DNA of 64,000 nucleotides from Rattus norvegicus (GCF_036323735.1 NC_086024.1:74783924-74847923), one strand, 5' to 3'. Positions 35,585 through 48,325 are shown, counted from the stretch's first letter. Notes: generated by a model from the sequence alone, not told the origin. Made by a program: numbers and translations.

Positions 35585-36679
35585 CTACATGCAGCACATT
35601 GTTAAAAGAAAAACATCAGCAGTTGGCAATGCAAGCTGTTGGCAGTAAACTGTTAAAAGCTTTACATCATTGTAATGAAGATATTATAACAGCATATACT
35701 CAAAACACTTTAAAGGTGCAGTCTTGGTTTGGTACTCACAACTCAAAGTAAGTTCTTAAGTTCCTAAGCATTTAATATCATTAACAGATAAACAATAGTT
35801 CATTTTTATTTATGACAAATTTGAGCATTCTTTCATAAATGGACTAACACCAAAAATCTAATATTAAGAAATAGATCACTGCATCTTTATAAAAAGTATT
35901 AATAAAAAGTTAATAAAAAGTATTCAGCCAGCATCATATAAGCAAACAAATGAACTGCATGCAAATTAATAATAAAGTGCAAGCTATAAATATCAGTGCC
36001 ATTTCATTGATGAAATTAGTCATGCATCCCTGTCATAATAGTTCTGCATGCATAGGGTAACTGTTCTAGGACAGAAAGGTATTCTAGTCTGACATAATAC
36101 ATATAGTTTCCAAATACAATGTCTCAGATAATTCAAACAAAGCATTCAAAGAACACCACCTGTCTCCATCCCTTCATAACAGTTCAACATTTTATTACCT
36201 TTTTCCATTGGACTACAACTAAAGATTCGCAAAGTAACAGAATAAAAATAATATAGTAAAAATAAAACAAATATGAAAATTCAAATTCCACTTTAGTTTT
36301 GATTTGAGTTTATTTTTCTCCAGGGTGAAATAGTGACAAGCACAGAGAAATTAAAACACACATGGTTTCTGGTAGTATTTTTCTTGTGTGTATATGTGTG
36401 TTTTCAGCAATATTTAAGTAAATAATTATGCTGGGGGCGGGGTGGGAGTGATCAACTCATAGTGAACTAGAGAAGTTAAAACAACAGTATAAAAATAGTT
36501 TTCTTAGTATTATTATTATTCATTGAGGATTTCCCTTCATCGAGTTTTAAGGCAACTTTATTATTCTAAATTTAATAGTTGCACATTAACTGTTTTAGAG
36601 TCCTATTAATAAATAAAAATCATACCTAAACTCTTAGTTTTTAAATAAGTTACACTAAATATTAAGAGTTTAGTTTTTA

Positions 36680-36775
36680 GGGGTTGGGGATTTAGCTCAG
36701 TGGTAGAGTGCTTGCCTAGCAAGCGCAAGGCCCTGGGTTCGGTCCCCAGCTCCGAAAAGAAAAAAAAAAAAATTA
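36680..36775 (+). mobile_element. ID element 5
   Basis: ID core and A-tail placed directly against the tail of the B2 at 36812-36994. The outer duplication AAGAGTTTAGTTTT (36664 and 36995) surrounds both SINEs. Confidence 0.93.
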
Positions 36776-36811
36776 AGTTGTTTTTTTTTGGGGTTTCTTT
36801 TGGTTGTAACT

Positions 36812-36994
36812 TTTTTTAAGATTTATTTATTTACTATAGATGAGTACACTGTAGCTGTCTTCAGACACGCCAGAAGAGGGCATCAGATCCCATCACAGAT
36901 GACTGTGAGCCACCATGTGGTTGCTGGGATTTGAATTCAGGACCTCTGGAAGAGCAGTCAGTGCTCTTAACTGCTGAGCCATCTCTCCAGCCCC
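36812..36994 (-). mobile_element. B2 SINE
   Basis: Reverse complement of B2: tail ATTTATTTATTTACTATAG, body CACCATGTGGTTGCTGGGAT, polymerase III head CTGAGCCATCTCTCCAGCCC at the right. Its 14-bp duplication encloses ID element 5 as well. Confidence 0.94.
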
Positions 36995-38302
36995 AAGAGT
37001 TTAGTTTTAAGTTTTGGTAACTAAGCATATTCTGTTTGGTAGTTTCATAAGCTCCCAGGCCTCACTCAATCAGTGAGAGTAAGAGAAAAGCCTTCCGGCT
37101 GCCCCTCTCGATTGTGTGTAAAGCAAGCATAACAAGGTCTCATGTATGAACATCAGAGAGAAAAAAGTCAGAGTTCCTATATCTTGATTCTTTTCTACTG
37201 TTAATGCCTTTCCTCTATCATCTCAGGTGGCTGGTAGGTGAAAAGATGTTAATTTGCTAAATTCTGTTTCTTGAAACTAACTGAAGATTAATATTTCCAT
37301 GAATTGTCAAATATGTAATTGTAGCAGTTTTAATATTTATATAAGAAAAAACTAATTTTAAATGTACTCTAGTCATGAGGTTTCCTGATAACTATGCTGT
37401 ATCTTGTTCATTTATTGAATAACCTAACCTGAGTCATTTGAACTCATCTTTTTTGTTGGGGGACTGGGTCTCGGAACACAGCACCAGCTAGCCTGGACTA
37501 ATGATCCTCCTGTCTCACTCAATCTTGCTGTGAATTAAGGACTTGCACCTCAAGACCTCATAGAGTCATCTTAATGAAACTAATAATTCCTGTTGTCAAC
37601 TACTTACACTAAGACAAATTGACAGACTAAAAATAAATAAGTGGCACAATACTTTACATAGGAAAGAAAACTAATTATAATGCCAATTTTCTAAATGTCC
37701 TGAGTAGCAAACATGAAGCTGTGAATGGCTATTAGTACAGTAGCAAAGAACAGAGTGAAAAAGCAAAGAAAAAAAAGTTATTACTTGCAAGATAACCTCA
37801 AATCTAGAAAACAAAATGAACTAAGGAGGTGCAAAGAACAGGTTGGTGGATGCATATGTGCACAAAAACATCCTGGAACTTGCCTGGTAAGCAACAGATG
37901 ATTTGATATTGCTTATAAGAAATAGGTAAGAGCAAAAAGGAAGAGGCAGGATAATCTTCTATATATTAATCCTGTTTTAAAAAATCTAGGAGGGGGGATA
38001 CCAAGAAATGAAGTTGAATCAATTATGGGAACTTATTTTTCCTTAAAAGAAACACAAACATGCACAAAAAGTTGATTCCTAACAACTTGAAGCCAGAAAA
38101 CAATAAAATTCTATTATGGTAATTCTATTGGCAAAGCAGAATGTCTATTAACCATAGCATAAACTTATAACTGGTTTCATGTCATGAAAACATCAATACT
38201 TTATCATTTGTCTATAAATACTAATATTCATATATTAATTATATTTTCTGATCCTCATTAAGTCTAGAGATCATAATTTCAAAAGCTGAAGTAAGTGAAT
38301 TT

Positions 38303-38485
38303 TTTTTAAAAATTTATTTATTTTATTTATGTGAGTACACTATCACTGTCTTCAGACGCACCAGAAGAGGGCATCAGATTTCATTACAGATGGTTGTGAG
38401 CCACCATGTGGTTGCTGGGAATTGAACTCAGGACCTCTGGAAGAGCAGTCGGTGCTCTTAACCTTTGAGTCCTCTCCCCAGCCCC
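38303..38485 (-). mobile_element. B2 SINE
   Basis: Full-length minus-oriented B2 (AATTTATTTATTTTATTTAT ... CTCTCCCCAGCCCC). Short flanking duplication TAAGTGAAT at 38292-38300 and 38486-38494. Confidence 0.94.
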
Positions 38486-38986
38486 TAAGTGAATATTCTT
38501 AAAGTGCCACTTATCCCCATGAGAAAAAGGCAAATGACATGCCTGCTAATACTTGTAATTATGTGAAGAACATAAGCTGCTAAAATTAAACCATACTGTC
38601 TAATTAAATAACAGAGGAAGATGTAACAGCTTCCTTTAGAAGCAATGGTTTCATAAGATAACAAGACTGTAGAGTATGTTTAAGACTCTTCAATTAATGT
38701 GAATCGAAAAACCTTCCCATTTAAAAACCATTATAAATTTAAGTGAATTAAATATAATGGTAGTGATTTTTACATGCATTCTCTTGGTTTCAGAAAAAAA
38801 TGAACCTAATAACAGCTGTTGAGTAAGTGAATTTCACAAACACTGCATAGATCCTTTCTGCTTTTATGTAGAAACTGCTAGGATCACCAAGCATATAACA
38901 TGCCTTCAGTTTCAGTCTCATTTGGTATTGAGGCTTTCTTGGTTATTCCCACTTAGAAAGAAAATGAAGATTAAGAGCTGTCACTC

Positions 38987-39073
38987 GGGTTGGGGATTTA
39001 GCTCAGTGGTAGAGCCCTTGCCTAGGAAGCGCAAGGCCCTGGGTTCGGTCCCCAGCTCCGAAAAAAAAGAACC

Positions 39074-39098
<25 letters not shown>
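38987..39098 (+). mobile_element. ID element 6
   Basis: Near-consensus ID (one GAGCCC for GAGCGC change in the A-box region) with a long A-tail, flanked by AAGAGCTGTCACTC at 38973-38986 and 39099-39112. Confidence 0.96.
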
Positions 39099-39104
<6 letters not shown>

Positions 39105-40991
39105 TGTCACTCACAAGTCAGGTCCTCTTTACAACTCCATAGCCAGTCTCTGCACAAAGTGCTAATCACCTGAATGTGACATCATTAAAAAAGCAATTCT
39201 ATTTCACATCAATTTCTTAACTGTTTGTCCTTTGGGCTAAAAGTTAAAATTGTATCAACTTTAGTTAAAGAAAAAAGAAATGTTGTATGCCAAGATTTAG
39301 CTAAACAGATGCTCTATGTACTTTTAACTAATAAGCAAATTATACACATATACATATGTGTGTACATATATTCATATACTTAATGAATGTCTCTATAATT
39401 CTGTAGATGATTTCTAATTTTATATCTGACATTTATTTATGGTCCCTAAAATACATTTATACTACAAAATGCTTGTAAAACTTCTACCTTTACATAACAA
39501 ATTTTCTGGAAAAAAAAAACTGGTACTTTTGAAGTTATAGGAATAATATAGTCAAAGATTTAATGCGTTGGATATAAACTAATTTTTTTCTTTTACAGTT
39601 TCTCCTATAAACAAACATTTAGGTTTCTCCTAAAATATAACATTTCTGAAAGTACAAGTACATCCAAAGTCCAGACAATAACTGTAGTTTTGTAGTTTTC
39701 AATTAATGTGCCCCTCCTATTTTCACTAAAAATGATGCTGACATATAAATGGGAACACTAGTAAATAAATTAAAATCTTTTAAGTAATTGTTTTTATATT
39801 AAGTCAATAAATATAGTATCTATTAGGCTCGTCTCTATTAGTAATGTTCCATTTCAATAATAAATGAGACTCTTTAAAAAGATTTACTTTATTTTTATTT
39901 ATACTGGTGCATGCATCCATGCATGCAGGTCCCTGCAGCGGCAGAAGAGGGTGTAAGATCCCTGCGGATGGGAGTTACAGGTAGCTGTAAGCCCAACATA
40001 TGTGCTGGGAACCAAATGCTGGTCTTCGAAAAGATAAATTCTCTTAACCACTAAGCTATCCCTCCTAGACCCAACATTAAAAAATAAAACAAACAAACAA
40101 AAAGACCCGAAGTGTGTTTTTCTTTTTTCTGGTTTGCTGAGACAGAATTTTTCTCTGTGTAACCCGGGCTGTCCTGAAAATCACAGGCAGCCTTGAACTC
40201 AAGAGACCTGGCATGTGCCACCACCACCCAGTCCAAGTGTGTTTTTCTTAACTATATATATATATATAAAACTATATGTGTGTATGTATATATGTATATA
40301 TAAATAAAATTAAACAAACCTCAGGAAAGCTCTATAAATACACTTGAGTTCCACCACCTCCTAGAGCTATTACCTTGAACTATTTTACCTACTGATAGAA
40401 CTTGTCTTTCTTTTGATTATGGATGGCCTACTGTTAGCTTTATATATCACTTTCAAAGTTTAGGCCCTAAACAGAGGCCATACGTGCAGAGAATATTACA
40501 TGCAGTAAGGGTAATATCCTCACTAAATCTTGCTCATTGTTAGGGTTATGAGTCAGAATTAACTTCATTAATTAGAGAATTAACTTCAATTAAGCCATTT
40601 TATTCATACCCAGCACTTAAAACAGGTAACAGCATATGGACATACAGGAAGTAAATTCTCGACTGCCTTGATTACCTAAAATTAAATGATGGGCATGAAT
40701 AAAAATGAATGATTCTTGTTTTAAAAAGATCTGTTGGAGGGAAAAGATAAATTTGTAAATCAACAGAACACTTCAAGATCAACTTCAGAAATCAAAAGCC
40801 ACATAATGAAAATCTCAGTCACAAAATCTAATAAACTAGAACCAAATAGCTCTGATTATTAATACCACGTATCCTTGATCTTAATTTACCTGCTACCATA
40901 CACTCAGACACACAGAGCTCACACAGTACATAGTAAAAAGCCACCTATAACAGGCAGACTTCCCCCACCCTGGGATTCTTTGTCCCCTTAC

Positions 40992-41133
40992 CCCATTCTG
41001 TACCATCCCCTGAACTCCGTGCTTCACCAGCCCCTTCACCATCTTCTGCAGTCACTAAAAAGTCGAATTCTTTCAGTGCTTCCTCAGTATCAGGATCATC
41101 AGTTAAGTCAGCAGCTAAACCTTCATTACCTAT
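40992..41133 (-). CDS. Strn3: Strn3 exon 7 (acidic linker)
   Basis: 142 nt, acceptor CTTTACAG, phase 0 start. It encodes IGNEGLAADLTDDPDTEEAL, then KEFDFLVTAEDGEGAG and SSGDGTEW. Highly acidic, probably disordered. It ends after one base of a codon (G), which becomes Asp with exon 8 or Ala with exon 10, so both SG2NA splice forms are supported from the sequence. Confidence 0.95.
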
Positions 41134-42660
41134 CTGTAAAGAGAAGATAAGCCAATAATTAATACTTTTTAGTCTATATTTTAAAGAGTTCATTTAGTAT
41201 TTCCACCCAACAGTACTTACACATCTACTTTAAAGTTATTCAGATCCACAACTCTCCTTTCCCCTAGGATTGATAAGTCTCAAACTATGCCCTAGATAAA
41301 CAATTCAACACTGCTGTATGAAGATCACTTGTAACAAACGAAGCAAGCGAGGAGGGTGCTGGGAAAGGCCAGAGTTCTACTCAAGAGTTTCTTTAATTAG
41401 AGTAGGTTCACAGATGATCTCTACTAAAGAATCATCTAAGCTATCTTAAATTGCTGATGACACTGAGAAATCTGTACTAGCTCTGATTCACGGAAGCAGA
41501 GAATAACCACTTAGTTATTAAGAATAAACTTAGTTGTGCAACAAATAATAAAAGCAACCTACCTCCCAGAACAAAATAGTAAGAAAAATCAACATCTTGG
41601 GTTTCTGAAATGGCTCCGCAGGAAAAGCAGCTGCCTGATGGCCTGAATTTTATCTTTATAAACCAAATAAAGGTGGGAGGAGAAAACTGCACAAAGTTGC
41701 ACTTCACATATGTGCTGCAGCACATACACACTCCTCCATACATATTACACAGCACATAGCAAGTTTTAAGAAGTAAATCTCTACCCAATAGAGTATATCA
41801 TACATGTGAAAAGCTAGAGAAAGGTTGAAACTGCTTTTGTAGATTGAAAGCTTTTGACAAACACTTGCCTTTTTTTCTGTATTACTACAAAATCTCCAAG
41901 TAGTACAATTGAATTTACTCACATTTTTTTTTCCTTTTTTGATAGACAGGGTATCAAGGGTATCTAGAAGCCAAATGATTTCAAACTCACTATATAGGTG
42001 ACGACATCCTTGAACTCTCTATCTTCCTGCCCTCACATCTCAAGGGTTGAACTACCACATCCACTATGGTGCTGAGGCTGAATGCAGGAATTGGTGCATA
42101 CTAATCAAATACTCTGACACACAGCCTCAGCCCTCTCTATTTTTTTTAAATACACTTAAATATTGAACATTACTACTTTGATGCTTACCAATGGGACATA
42201 GTCTACTTGTGGTCCAGTAGAATTAACTCCCCATCTACTACTAAAATACATCAAGTCTGTTTCTTAGTGTTTGAAGAAAAGTCACCTTTTATTAATCCTC
42301 ACCAAATAACCAGAATGCTGGCACATATTAACTATCCATACATCAGTCTCTCTCCCAAGGTGGGAGCCTTTACACTACGGTTTCTGTTCATTCATCTCCC
42401 ATGTGATACTGGACATGAAAATATAAACTTCAGTGTGACTCCACACTGGGATAAGATTGAGGAGTGTTACTTTATTAAAAAAAAAAAAAAGGTGCAAAGC
42501 ACTGGACAAATGCTTTAGAAACAGACTCCTCTTAGATCATACATGGAAGCATAATCCCCGCAACATGAACGTGAACTGAGTAAGAGCTGTCAATTATCAT
42601 AAACCTTTCGAGGGACGACCAAAACAATGACTGTATACAGGAATAACCTAAGTCTCCTAC
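41134..42660 (-). other. Strn3: Intron 6 (1.5 kb)
   Basis: Contains an old B1-like fragment at about 41940-42140 (minus) and no other clear element. Confidence 0.85.
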
Positions 42661-42787
42661 TTTGTGCTTATGGATCCGAAGTTTGTCTTTTCCTTCCGGG
42701 ATGCCCTCAATCATGTCATTTTCTTCTTCGTCACTGTCATCGGCATTTTCTAAGAAATTGAATGTCTCAAGAACATCACCAGAGGGC
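42661..42787 (-). CDS. Strn3: Strn3 exon 6 (acidic linker)
   Basis: 127 nt, acceptor TTCTACAG, donor GTAGGA. It encodes PSGDVLETFNFLENADDSDE, then EENDMIEGIPEGKDKL and RIHKHK. It has an acidic patch with a Ser in an acidic (CK2-like) context. By recall the human residues near the end read KDKHRMNKHK, so this segment tolerates change. Confidence 0.94.
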
Positions 42788-44633
42788 CTGTAGAAAAGGG
42801 AAAAATGGTCCCAACTATTTCAAAGATTGACTCTGATATTTCTTCCTGCTTCCTAATTCCTGGATCCTTCTCATTATCTAGGGATACTATGAATTGAACC
42901 CAGGATGTCAAACATGCTAGACAAGTGTTAAATCAATAAGCCACATCCTGACCCTTCTAATTTCTAGTTTAAAACTACCTTAAGCTAACATTTGTATTTC
43001 AAACACAACCTAATTTTTTGTTGTTGTGAGATAAGATCTTACATAGTTCAGATTAGTCTCAATTCATTATGTAGATGAAAATAATTTTTAACTCCTGATC
43101 CTCCTTCCAGGAGGCTCCTGGTCCAAGACATCCCAATCATTATAATGTATTACCTAAAATTTTTATTCTAGAGTATCTTTAAAGATTATTTGTGCTCTGC
43201 AATTAAAATAAGGAATGTTCTGAATTTAATGAGTTTTATCCAAAGCTTTTTGTCTAAAACATTTTAGGTAAATGCTACTAGAAAATGAAATCTAGGGACT
43301 GGAAATGGCTCAGCAGATAAGACTACAGGTAAGAGATCTTTCAGGGGACCTGAGTTTGGGTCCCAACACCCACATCAGGAGCTCACAATAGTGTAAAGCT
43401 TTAGCTCTAGTGGATATAATGCCCTCTTTGGGCCTCTGCATGCATTTACATTTATATGTGCATAACACCCACACCCCTCCACATACACAACCGGCAAAAT
43501 TAAAAATAAGTCTTTAAAAAGAAAAGCAATCTACTAAGATTAAATGATCAAGCATGCTATAATTTCTGAAAAATACCAGAAAAAGCAATTTAGCAATTTT
43601 TTTATAACTACAACCACTTATACTTTAGCCTAAATATTTGAAGACTAAATAGTAAAACAAAAGCTAAATTTATTAAACCTGCCCATATTTAAAATTATTA
43701 AACATATATTACACAAGATATACCAATCTGTGGGGAGCAGAGGAAGTTCTGAGTAGATGTGCATTGTTGACAGAACTGGTCAGGCTTGGTGTGGTCATGC
43801 ATGTCTTTGATCCCAGTGGTTGGGTGGCAGAGGCAGGAAGATCTGTGAGTTACAGGCCAGCCAGAGCCACCTAGAGAAAGAACCATGTCTCAAATATAAA
43901 CGAAAAAGCAAAAAAATTAAGACATGAGTGATGTCAAAAGACCAAACCTCAGCCCCATGAGGGCTGTAAACCCTTTACTGGATGAGGCTCATGGTCGTGC
44001 AATACCTTCCTCGGATCCAACTGCGAATGCTGACAGTTTGTGTAGAAATTCTGTCTAACTCCCAAACCCAGAAACGTCTTGAAGACTGCTCCCCTGTGGA
44101 GACTGTCCCTTACCAAAACTAGCTAATCCTGATTCAGTTGCACAACATGAACCCCTGCTTCCTTGTTCAGTTTTCCATAACACACACACTAAGCCTCCTG
44201 GGTGCTGCCCTTCTCCATCAGAGAGTCCAGGAAGCCATCCCAGTTTCCCTGTGTGTATGTGTCCAATGTCTGTCATTTCTTCATTCCCTTCCCACATCTA
44301 GTTAGGATTCTGGGACCCAAGAGGTACCAATCCATTTTATAAATTTTTTATGTAGCAAAAAAAAAAAAAAAAATGTCTTTAATCTGTTAAAATGTTTTCA
44401 AGTATTTCAAAACTACTCAGGTAACAGGTAATAACCATAATCTATTTTCCTAAACCTAATAATTTAAGTTTCTCTAATAAACAAAGTGGCTTCCATAGAT
44501 TCATTTAATATCTAACAATAAATACAACTATAGAAAAGCTAGCAAAAGTGAGACTCTATGAAAAGTCTCTGTTGTACCACTGATTTTGATGTCCATAAGT
44601 TAAACGATGTTAATCAACAAATACAAATCATAC
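42788..44633 (-). other. Strn3: Intron 5 (1.8 kb)
   Basis: Contains a decayed B1-like fragment (about 43020-43110), a B3-like SINE (about 43290-43510, plus), a B1-like fragment (about 43780-43910, plus) and an unassigned GC-richer block (43920-44340). Confidence 0.8.
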
Positions 44634-44807
44634 CTTTTGATTTCTTGTCCTTTTTGTTTAGGAGATTCACCACCATTCAGGATCTGTTCTAAATTCTTTG
44701 CTTCTATGGATCCATTTGGCTCTGAATTAGACAGTCCAAGTAATGACCTTACCCGCTGAGATCGTACATCTAATATTGTATCTGTATATCCTACTTCCTG
44801 AAGATAC
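44634..44807 (-). CDS. Strn3: Strn3 exon 5
   Basis: 174 nt, acceptor CTTGATAG, donor GTATGA. It encodes YLQEVGYTDTILDVRSQRVR, then SLLGLSNSEPNGSIEAKN and LEQILNGGESPKQKGQEI. The start continues the calmodulin-binding-type helix of exon 4; the rest is striatin-family conserved linker. Confidence 0.95.
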
Positions 44808-45241
44808 CTATCAAGATAAAATTAAACACTAAAACTCAACAGACTGTCAACATCTGCCACCTTCAAATCATATTAAAGTTCACAATCACACAAATTATTC
44901 TTCGTCTCAATAACTTCATTATAGCCTAATTCCAGCTAATGATGTCAACTTTTAAGTCAAAATTGAAATATGGGTGCTAGGGATATTATTCACATGGTTT
45001 ACAGCCATCCATAACTCACATTCCAGGATAGCTTATACCCTCCTCTGACTTATGTGGACACCCAGCATGCATACATCCAGACAAAATTCATGTACATAAA
45101 ACAATCTTTTTGAAAAATGGATTAAGGCAGGTGTGGTGGCACACACCTCTGATCCCAGTACTCAGGATATGGAGGCCAGCCTAATCTACAGGTGTTCCAG
45201 GATAACCAGGGCTACACAGAGGATCCCTATCTTGAAAAAGC

Positions 45242-45330
<89 letters not shown>

Positions 45331-45350
45331 GGAGGGGAGGAGAGGGGGGA
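45242..45350. repeat. (GAAA)n-(GA)n-GGA purine tract
   Basis: About 100 purines without a pyrimidine on the plus strand: GAAA units, then about twenty GA units, then a G-rich end. In Strn3 RNA this is a pyrimidine tract. Confidence 0.95.
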
Positions 45351-45501
45351 GCATATAGTATGACTAACTGACATTGATTGAACCAATTATCTCAATACCT
45401 AAAAGAGCCTCAGTGTTGAAAAGCTTTTGAGATACATACACATGTGACATGCCTCTATACAGACATACATAAATATCTTTTAAAGAGTAGATATATAAAT
45501 T

Positions 45502-45503
<2 letters not shown>

Positions 45504-45541
<38 letters not shown>
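45504..45541. repeat. (AC)n microsatellite
   Basis: Perfect run of about 19 AC units. Confidence 0.95.
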
Positions 45542-45545
<4 letters not shown>

Positions 45546-46007
45546 GAAATGAAAAGATACTCATATGCAGAATAAAATAATTTCAACTAAAAGGATTTGG
45601 CAAGCCATCTTTAAAGAGTTTCAAATATCAATACTTCTCTATACCTCTCATACAAACACATGTGTGTAAACTTCGTAGTGAGAGTGTATGTACTACATGA
45701 ATGACTATTTTTATGTTGCAGGTACTTTCCCTACATTTATGAAAGTATACAGGGCACACAGTACCTAGATTAAGATGACCAATAGAGGTCAGATAAGGGC
45801 ACCGAATCCCCTGGAACTGGAGTTACAGATGTCTGTGAGCCACAATGTAGATGCTAAGAATCAAAACTGGAATGTCTGCAAGAGCAGCCAATGCTTTTAA
45901 ATGCAGCCCAACTCCATATAAGCCATACTACTTCAGTTGAAGTCGTCATCCAGTTTTTGGTTTTTTTTGTTTTTTTTTTTTTCAGTTTTTCTACCACATA
46001 AGAAATA

Positions 46008-46073
46008 GGAGAGGAGAGGAGAGGAGAGGAGAGGAGAGGAGAGGAGAGGAGAGGAGAGGAGAGGAGAGGAGAG
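46008..46073. repeat. (GAGGA)n pentanucleotide array
   Basis: About thirteen exact 5-bp units followed by degenerate GA-rich sequence to about 46115. The Strn3 transcript would contain repeated UCCUC roughly 350 nt after exon 4. Confidence 0.95.
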
Positions 46074-46427
46074 CGGGGCAAGGCAAGGACAAGAGAAGAG
46101 AAGGAGAGGAGAGGAGGCAAGAAAATAGTAGAAAGAAGTCAATGTCATCCTTCAGTAACAGCTGAGTGTATAAAGTGACCTATAGCCAAGCCTGATGACC
46201 GGGATCTAATCCCTGTGTCCCAAAGGTGAAAAGAGAGTCAATGCTGAAAGCTGCCCTCTCATCTCCACAAGCAGCTGTGGCTCATGCCTGTGCCCATGCC
46301 CACATAGATACAAATGTATTTTTAAAAGCAGCACTATGAAGTCATACAGTAAAATAATGTTTCTACGTATAAGTCGATTCAATGTAAGCACTTTCATAAC
46401 TCCTTCTTAGCTGAAATCATTACTCAC

Positions 46428-46506
46428 TGTCTTAACAGCTGTCTGCCTTGCTTCCACGTCAGCTGGCTGTTTTGGGCTGGAGGAGCCTCCGCATCTTTGG
46501 TTTCCT
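46428..46506 (-). CDS. Strn3: Strn3 exon 4 (calmodulin-binding region)
   Basis: 79 nt, acceptor ACTTGCAG, donor GTGAGT. It encodes ETKDAEAPPAQNSQLTWKQG and RQLLRQ. The NSQLTWKQGRQLLRQ segment, completed by YLQ from exon 5, is a basic amphipathic helix with a Trp anchor. It matches the calmodulin-binding site of striatins, which gives calcium-dependent membrane release. Confidence 0.95.
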
Positions 46507-46869
46507 CTGCAAGTTAAAGAGGGCAAGTTTTGCACACGTTATTTCAACTTCTTATTAGAGTTCAGGGATTTTTTCAAAAATAAATTCACACATGAAAATA
46601 TTTTATGTAAGACAGGAAAAAAGTTAAAGATTTACTATAGATCATTTCTTCTTTAATGTTTGGGCCATAACTTGGGTACTCTACCTGCTTTAAAATCAAA
46701 AGACCTCAGATGTGTTTTAGCAAGATCAAAAAACTGAAAGTCTGGATTTGAAAATAGAATTCTGCTGTGTCAAATACCTTTAAGATTAAAAAAAAAAAAA
46801 TATCATCACTTATGCTATTTCAAATAACCAGAAACTGAGGATGGACAGACAGATAGACAGACACACGAG

Positions 46870-46878
46870 AGAGTGAGA

Positions 46879-46930
<52 letters not shown>
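46870..46930. repeat. (GA)n microsatellite
   Basis: Dinucleotide array with GAGT interruptions at the left, preceded by GACAGACAGATAGACAGACA. Confidence 0.92.
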
Positions 46931-46933
<3 letters not shown>

Positions 46934-46964
46934 ACTGAGACTTCATTTTGAGAAAAATTTTTTT

Positions 46965-47059
46965 TCTTTTTATTTTCTTTTTTTCGGAGCTGGGGACCGA
47001 ATCCAGGGCCTTGCGCTTACTAGGCAAGCGCTCTACCACTGAGCTAAATCCCCAACCCC
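46965..47059 (-). mobile_element. ID element 7
   Basis: Antisense ID with two changes from consensus (GAATCCAGG and GCTTACTAGG). Short duplication TCATTTTGA at 46943-46951 and 47060-47068. Confidence 0.93.
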
Positions 47060-47603
47060 TCATTTTGAAAATTTTATCAGTGATATTAAAGCCTCTATCA
47101 TACTTTATTTTTTAGAACAAAAGATTCAGCTAGGAAACCAGGCTGCTGAATAGTGTCTAACTCCGATCACTGTGGTGGGCACACAGCTGGTGGAAAGAGC
47201 CTTTTCTTAGGTCCTAGTGCAGTTAATTTGCAGCCAGCCAAGCAGCCACTCATTCTTGGGACATTCAGACATCAGTCTGCAGATCTGTTGGGCCTCAGTT
47301 TTCCGTAAACCCAGTATGTTGTCAACATCTCCAAACGGAGTCCTAATCAAGTCCGTAAGTGTAAAGTAAGTAGCTCATTCTACTTAGCTGCAGTCAAAGG
47401 TTATCTGTTTAAAGAGCCTAGAGGAGACACTTAGAACCCGAGTCAGAGACAGACTTTTGGAAGACATCCGAAAGTGAATAGTTGCCTCCTCACTCCACTG
47501 ATCCTTTATAGTTTATAGCTTAGAAATAAATACCTTTTATACACACAAAACCAGGAAGTAGGTTTCTTATTTTGGAGCTTTTGTCTGCTTACTGAGACAG
47601 TCT

Positions 47604-47696
47604 TTTTTTTTTTTTTTTTCCCGGAGCTGGGGACCGAACCCAGGGCCTTACGCTTCCTAGGCAAGCGCTCTACCACTGAGCTAAATCCCCAGCCCC
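47604..47696 (-). mobile_element. ID element 8
   Basis: Antisense ID with a T18 tail, flanked by a perfect 13-bp duplication (ACTGAGACAGTCT) at 47591-47603 and 47697-47709. Confidence 0.96.
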
Positions 47697-48250
47697 ACTG
47701 AGACAGTCTTATTTACGGATATAAGCTGGCTGGCATCAGATTGCTCTTCCTATTTCAGCCTCCTAAATGCTGAGATTAAAGGAATGTGTCATGATACTCA
47801 ACTCAGTATTACACAGCAGGTCAAGAGCCACGTTTTAGTCTCAGCTAATAAAGTGTTTACATTTACAAAAGAGAAGAGCGAGCCCATAGGTTTGTACAGC
47901 AGCATGCTTGCTTCCCATGTACAAAACCCTAAATCCAATTCTCATCATTGAATTAAACATGTTTAGTAAGCAGCAGAAGTACAGTTGAATTAAGTTTTCA
48001 AAAATTATCCCTATAGTAAGTAAAACTTAGAACTACTACGGGCACTATTATCACCACACAAATTCACAGTATCAAAATAAATGTACCATGAAGAGACACT
48101 CTTGAAAAATCATCCCCTCCCAGCCCATACTGAGATTATTAAGATTAATTCTCAACTATGAGGTTCCTAGACTCCTCAGTCACTCAGTACCTATTGGTAA
48201 CATTTTATCTTTTGTAGCTATTACTTCCTAACCATAGCAATCTCATCGTT

Positions 48251-48325
48251 TTCTTCTTCTTCTTCTTCTTCTTCTTCTTCTTCTTCTTCTTCTTCTTCTT
48301 CTTCTTCTTCTTCTTCTTCTTCTTC
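48251..48325. repeat. (TTC)25 trinucleotide array
   Basis: Twenty-five uninterrupted TTC units on the plus strand, so (GAA)25 in Strn3 pre-mRNA. Confidence 0.96.

Larger units (their letters stand above)
35585..40991 (-). other. Strn3: Intron 7 (5.4 kb)
   Basis: Upstream intron of the alpha cassette. It holds ID elements 5 and 6, two minus-oriented B2 elements, a B3-like SINE (about 39880-40070, minus) and a B1 (about 40137-40235, minus). The first ~1.1 kb upstream of exon 8 (35585-36660) is repeat-poor and AT-rich. Confidence 0.85.
44808..46427 (-). other. Strn3: Intron 4 (1.6 kb, microsatellite-rich)
   Basis: Holds a plus-strand B1 (45125-45240) whose tail grew into (GAAA)n(GA)n, an AC repeat, a B3-like SINE (about 45735-45910, minus) and a (GAGGA)n array. 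Confidence 0.87.
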
